A DNA stretch of 64,000 nt, taken from Diploscapter coronatus. Taxonomy: Eukaryota; Nematoda; Chromadorea; Rhabditida; Rhabditidae. Positions 60,266-64,000 of this stretch are shown one piece after another. How positions within the stretch are numbered: the stretch's first letter is position 1; each line of letters opens with the position of its first letter. Both the position numbers and the translations under genes were made by a program. The notes under the pieces are model-generated. The model did not search any database, was not told the origin of the DNA, and saw only the letters and a program-made list of their open reading frames with translations. The stretch lies in assembly GCA_964036155.1 (NCBI GenBank), contig OZ038422.1, forward strand, positions 37,967,201 to 38,031,200, in the 5' to 3' direction.

Positions 60266-62012
60266 ATGGCCGCCCGTATTACTCTCATTCGTGTACCTTT
60301 GTTTGCCCGTTCTTTCTCTGCATTCCAGGCAAGATTTGTGGGAATTGCATATTTTTACATATCTCATGAGTTAATGCCCAGTTTCAGGCCAAAACCGCTC
60401 AATACCAAGGAAAGTCCGAAATCATGTCTTCAAATCTAATCCCACCACCAGACGTATTGAAAGAACCGATAAAAGTTCCTCCGAGGCAATTATTCGGGCC
60501 TGGTCCGTCGAATATGCCCGACGCCGTAGCCCACACTCAATCAATGAGTCTATTGGGACATTTGCACCCGGAATTCTTGAAGGTTCGCATTTCTTCTTGG
60601 AATCTTTAAAAATTCGACGAAAAGCAAGAAAACTTGATAAAATGACTTCCCAGGTAATGCACGATGTTCGCGATGGCCTGAAATACCTATTTCAAACCAC
60701 GAACGACTTTACGATGTGTGCTAGTGGGACAGGTATCAACTTCCAAAAAAGTCTTATAAAATTTCAAACCAGGTCATTCCGGCATGGAATGCGCCTTTCT
60801 GAATCTCCTTGAGCGTGGAGAGTCTCTTCTCTGTGTCACCACTGGGCTCTGGGGCAAGCGTGCCGAGAGTTTGGGACAGCGACTTGGGCTGCAGACGTTC
60901 GTCGTCGAAGCTTCACAGGGTGAAGTCGTATCGGTAGAGGAGATTTCCAAGGTTCTCAAAAATAGCTACCTTTTTCTAAAATGGAGCAAATTTCAGGCTA
61001 TTGAACAACACAAGCCCACTGCGATGTTCGTCTGCATCGGCGAGAGCTCCACTGGCATCGTTCAGCCGATCCAGGGTCTGTCTGAAGCCTGCAAGAAACA
61101 CAACACGCTCTTGATCGCTGACACGGTAAGTCGCAACTCGAATAAAAGCGACATTTTTCTTAAAAAAAAAAAAAAAAACCAACCATATTTCTTTCAGGTC
61201 GCATCAATCGGAGCGGAACCTTTCAAGATGGACGAGTGGGGCGTCGACTGCGTGTATTCCGCTACACAAAAAGTGCTCAATGCACCCCCTGGACTTGCGC
61301 CGATTTCATTCAGCAAGCGGGCCATGTTCGTTCAATTCGACGAAAGTGGCAATTTAAGGATTTCAGGGACAAGATCCGGAATCGTAAGACGAAGGTCGCA
61401 TCCTTCTACTTCGACGCATTGGAGCTTGGCAATTACTGGGGGTGCGATGGACAGATCACCAGGTGAGAAGCCATGAGGATTCAAGAAAACCCCGATAATA
61501 TTCATAGTATTGAAAAATTTCAGATACCACCACACCGCTCCAATTAGTTCTGTCTACGCTATCCGCTCCGCCCTTTCTATCATCGCCAACGAAAGCTTGG
61601 AGCACAGTTGGGAGCGACACAGGACAAACGTGAAACTTCTTCATTCTCTACTCGAAGAAAATGGATTTGAGTGCTTTGTACAAAAGCCGGTAGGAGTTCA
61701 ATTTTCCCAAAACAAAATCCCAACTTTGCAAGTCTAGGAGAACCGTCTTGCCTGCCTCACAGTCGTCAAAGTGCCACAAGGTGTGGATGGCAAGAAAGTG
61801 ACCTCTTCATTACTGGGGAAGGGACTGGAGGTTAGGCCAACAAATTTTCGACTCATCATTTTTTCGAGTTTTAGATAGCGAACGGTCTCGGTGAATCCGC
61901 AGCTAAATTGTGGAGAATCGGCACGTTCGGGGGGAATTCCGATGAACAGAAAATCCGAAACGTCGTCAAAATGCTCAAGGACGAGGTACAAAATCCGACC
62001 AACAAACTTTAA
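60266..62012 (+). CDS. agxt-1: Alanine-glyoxylate / serine-pyruvate aminotransferase
   Basis: PLP-dependent class V aminotransferase that converts glyoxylate to glycine using alanine or serine. Ten exons (60266-60328, 60388-60582, 60654-60732, 60773-60951, 60997-61125, 61198-61325, 61367-61462, 61524-61689, 61738-61830, 61875-62012) sum to 422 codons. Conserved blocks: QLFGPGPSNMP, ASGTGHSGMECA, GLWGKRAE, GESSTGIVQPIQG, LIADTVASIGAEP, and the PLP lysine in SATQKVLNAPPG, then FYFDALELGNYWGC and YHHTAPI. Exon 1 encodes an Arg-rich, acid-free leader (MAARITLIRVPLFARSFSAF) typical of mitochondrial import; an in-frame internal ATG at 60424 (MSSNLIPPPD) would give a leaderless form. The C-terminus NPTNKL ends in NKL, a PTS1-like tripeptide, comparable to KKL in the human enzyme. 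Dual mitochondrial and peroxisomal targeting is thus possible (inference). Body length matches human AGT. Polyadenylation signal AATAAA near 62072. Confidence 0.95.
60329..60387 (+). other. GC-AG intron joining the mitochondrial leader to agxt-1
   Basis: 59-nt intron with donor CAG|GCAAGA and acceptor GTTTCAG. Splicing joins the leader exon to AKTAQYQGKSEIMSSN in phase 0. Without splicing the frame does not meet the main coding frame, so only the internal ATG could be used. A weak GC donor is well placed to set the ratio of leader-containing to leaderless protein (inference). Confidence 0.8.
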
Positions 62013-64000
62013 AGTTTTTCCTTATGATTTTTTTTTTTATAATCAGTATTTTATACATACTAGCTCATTTGAATAAAATCTTTATCGGAATTCATGGTTT
62101 CAATAATTTCAGTCAATAAAAATAGCTATTTTTTGAATAACTTGCCCATTCTGACCAACCTAATTTCTTCTAGTCCACCCCTTATATTTGACCAACTCTC
62201 TAGACTTACCTATATTTGTACTTACTGTACTTACAAGAGGCGAACCCTCTTTCCCTCTATCTCAGCTCCTTAAACTGTCTCTAAGCATATTTGCCCTCTT
62301 CTAATAACTATCTACCCTTTATCCTTTCCCTATCCACCCTGTACATACTTGAACATAGGTAATCCGATTGGGCATATTTAGCCAAGAAGATGAGGCCTTT
62401 GATATGAGGCTACCAGAAAGGTATTATTTTATACTATCAAAGATAAACCCCACACTATAAGCGTTGATTTTTCCTAAATTATTAGTGAGGCAAACTACCT
62501 TGCCGAATTTTTCTATCAGACTAAAAATAGCCCAATACAAGTCGAAAATAAATATTGCCGATTCTACTAAAGTTAATAATTTCTTACAAGCATAAAATGT
62601 CATTCAAAGTATGAAAATCTTATTCTTCCAGCAAAAAGCGTGTTTTCATCAAAACTTTCACATGTTCTGATGAAGTTATAAGTTAATCATCCTCATGCCT
62701 GCCGCAAATCACGCTGGTTGTTCTTTTGTGCATATGTTAAGCAGCGCTTAATTACAACGTTCAAATTATAAACACTTTTAATTATACCGCATCGAAAATA
62801 TCACAGCACATGAAGAAAATACCTGCATCTATCCAAAAACTTGGCCAAATCACCTAACATTTTTCTCTTTAAAGTTCAAATATCCGAATTTTGTCGTTGT
62901 TGCTAAAATTCTCATTTTCATATGTCTAATTTAATCTTGCGCCTGAGGAAAACAATCAATTAAACTAAATTTGAAATTTTCAGCCGGCTTGATTTTTATC
63001 CTTCATTCCTTACCCTATATTCTATCTAAAAATTCTGTTCTATTGTTAAATATTAGTAGCTTTCTCATATTGTCAAAGCATGTCGATGTTAAAACCGTGG
63101 TCGTTAACATCTGTTAATGGATCACATTTTCAAAGGTCCGGTTATTTTTCTAGTCTATCGTAATCCCGCTTAACTTCTACCAGAGGGTGTGCATTATTCA
63201 ATAAAAATATTTTGCTGTAGTGATGTTCAACAAAGATAGATTAAATTATTGAGACTTTTGTTCAGTGATAAACTAAGAATGGCAATATAATTAGATTGCT
63301 TTAGGAAAAAGATGAGGTAGAGGATAGGGTAAGATATGAGGTAGAGTAGGTCATTGAGTGTGGTAAGGTAGAATCATAAATATCTAGATTTGTTTGATTT
63401 GGGTTAGACTAGACGAGTTCTTCAATGTAAAAGAAACAAGGTTATGATTATTTTATGGTTTAACTTTGAGACTGAATTCTCGAGTAAAATAATAAATATA
63501 AAAAGCTGTGTTGAACAACGCTACGGACTTTCCTACCAACTAGGCTAACATTAAACTTGTAGTCTAAAACGCCCTTTCAAAATCTAAAATCGCGTCTATT
63601 TTATGTTTGCGTTTCGTCAAAATCACATGCCGCTCATTTGGAGATACTCGAAAATTAGCCATTTTTTCAAAACACTTTTCAAATAAATTGGGCTTGTTTT
63701 GATTATCTTGGCTGAACTTCCTATTTTCTATGATCTTTGCGAGGGTGTCTAGATATTAATAAGCTAATTACAGGTGTCTAATTATATTCTTATGTGAGTT
63801 GTCAAGTCTACTATCTTCAAAATAGGCCTTGAAGTGTGAATTTATGAACTTAACATTCAAATTTCAGTTAGGCAAAATCTCAATCTTAACCTCTTTGATA
63901 AGAAAGCTTAAAAAAGACCTATCAACTCCAATTCTTTTAAAGTTAACACTCAGCTCCAAAATTAAATGTTCAGCTCAGATCTCAAATTATCTCAATTTCA
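62013..64000. other. 3' flank, no gene seen
   Basis: AT-rich DNA downstream of agxt-1, carrying its polyadenylation signal near 62072. A small purine-rich direct repeat with GATGAGGTAGAG and ATGAGGTAGAG occurs at 63310-63350. No ORF with family features and no RNA gene. Confidence 0.45.

Noticed and set aside
63310..63350. Two TGAGGTAGAG stretches resembling the let-7 seed
   Set aside because: No complementary arm capable of forming a precursor hairpin lies within about 100 nt on either side, and the two form a purine-rich direct repeat, so this is simple sequence.

Overview
This window is nuclear DNA from a nematode, most likely a free-living rhabditid. Evidence: AT-rich non-coding DNA, many small introns with TTTCAG/TTTTAG acceptors, and nematode-typical families (transthyretin-like, NRF-6-type acyltransferase, cuticlin-like ZP protein, clec lectin, multigene insulin-like peptides). 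The species cannot be fixed from sequence alone. All identifications are from reading; no search was run.

Layout. 1-3472 (+): 3' part of a Dishevelled gene (basic linker, PDZ, DEP, conserved C-terminus; the DIX end lies upstream). 3732-4172 (-): a Ly6/uPAR-like GPI-anchored protein, convergent with it. 5315-8090 (-): NRF-6/OAC-type acyltransferase. 8091-13681: no gene recognised. 13682-16122 (-): rhodopsin-family GPCR. 16123-21957: gene-poor, with a decayed ~200-bp tandem repeat and a transposon remnant. 21958-27743 (+): ZP-domain transmembrane protein with introns full of foldback elements. 28477-29617 (+): transthyretin-like secreted protein. 29618-33007: four inverted-repeat elements. 33008-42978 (-): an insulin-like locus. 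42979-49723: mostly non-coding, with two short GC-rich coding-like islands. 49724-56393 (-): HEAT-repeat regulatory subunit resembling PP4R1/PPFR-1. 57842-59307 (-): C-type lectin with two CTLDs. 60266-62012 (+): alanine-glyoxylate/serine-pyruvate aminotransferase. 62013-64000: no gene seen.

Most notable: two exons 1 kb apart, each encoding a signal sequence plus an insulin B chain, lie upstream of a single A-chain exon 8.3 kb away on the same strand. Both end in phase 1 and the A exon begins in the matching phase, so either could join it. I found no second A chain between them. If real, this is one locus making two hormones by switching the B chain. Second: the aminotransferase has both a mitochondrial-type leader, joined by a GC-AG intron, and a C-terminal NKL resembling a peroxisomal signal. 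Third: at least twelve inverted-repeat elements in several families sit mostly inside introns.

The genes show no operon-like spacing or shared pathway; this looks like ordinary chromosome-arm gene content.
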